From the NCBI RefSeq assembly GCF_000266945.1, contig NC_018025.1:6204001-6268000 (forward strand): a stretch of 64,000 nt of DNA, read 5' to 3'. Shown piece after piece: positions 63,969-64,000 of this stretch (the stretch's first letter is position 1; every line of letters begins with the position of its first letter). The notes under the pieces are model-generated. The model was not told the DNA's origin. It ran no database searches and saw only the letters and a program-made list of their open reading frames with translations. The stretch is from Desulfomonile tiedjei DSM 6799. Lineage in GTDB: Bacteria; Desulfobacterota; Desulfomonilia; Desulfomonilales; Desulfomonilaceae. The position numbers and the translations under genes were made by a program.

Positions 63969-64000
63969 ACGGTCTGCCTCGCGTGCGGCACGTTCTGAGC

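Overview
The window reads as a chromosomal segment of a strictly anaerobic, sulfate-reducer or syntroph-like deltaproteobacterium (Desulfobacterota). The gene content suggests this: an NrfD/Tat iron-sulfur oxidoreductase module, a multiheme cytochrome c, DUF3786 and DUF1638 proteins, corrinoid methyltransferases, a BKACE enzyme and a large CoA-thioester catabolic cluster. Desulfomonile-like organisms would fit, but nothing here fixes the genus. Base composition is near 50% GC, except for one clearly foreign block of much higher GC (about 19.14-23.70 kb). No rRNA, tRNA or CRISPR array was seen.

Layout, left to right. 0-7.3 kb (minus strand): NrfD and ferredoxin subunits of a respiratory oxidoreductase, a degenerate receiver protein, a membrane-anchored sigma-54 activator translationally coupled to a PhnD-like lipoprotein, then arsC, acr3 and arsR. 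7.6-13.1 kb: a thiol/redox island with a pentaheme cytochrome (in-frame TGA, possibly selenocysteine), thioredoxin-like proteins, a CcdA-like protein, a permease and a second ArsR. 13.2-18.8 kb: transposase and ferredoxin remnants, a MarR regulator and an RND efflux pump. 19.1-23.7 kb: the high-GC block, with a DUF302 protein and a three-subunit molybdenum hydroxylase. 23.8-29.3 kb: small redox and flavin genes, a second MarR, a thioesterase, a ferredoxin-SCP2 fusion and DUF1638. Five near-identical palindromic promoter elements tie the genes between 13.8 and 29 kb into one probable MarR regulon.

29.7-50.6 kb holds a tandem-TetR regulator and a long minus-strand CoA catabolic cluster: acetoacetyl-CoA synthetase, MaoC, BKACE, an FAD oxidoreductase, a PP2C-like protein, two acyl-CoA dehydrogenases, two acyl-CoA ligases, two DUF35/thiolase-like pairs and a true thiolase. 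A divergent 3-hydroxyacyl-CoA dehydrogenase and enoyl-CoA hydratase follow. Together these could activate, oxidise and cleave an acyl chain. Acetoacetate released by BKACE could be recaptured as acetoacetyl-CoA and split to acetyl-CoA.

50.6-64.0 kb: a degraded stretch, two HPP-family membrane proteins, an FmdB-type zinc ribbon, and a minus-strand run of nitrilase, metallo-beta-lactamase-fold hydrolase, an ECF sigma factor fused to a cytosolic NrtA/SsuA-like ligand-binding domain, an MtrH-like methyltransferase and a UroD-corrinoid fusion protein. An AraC regulator is divergent from the nitrilase. The sigma-binding-protein fusion is the strongest candidate for an undescribed regulatory system. 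The transmembrane sigma-54 activator with its PhnD partner, the possible selenoprotein cytochrome and the MarR operator set come next.
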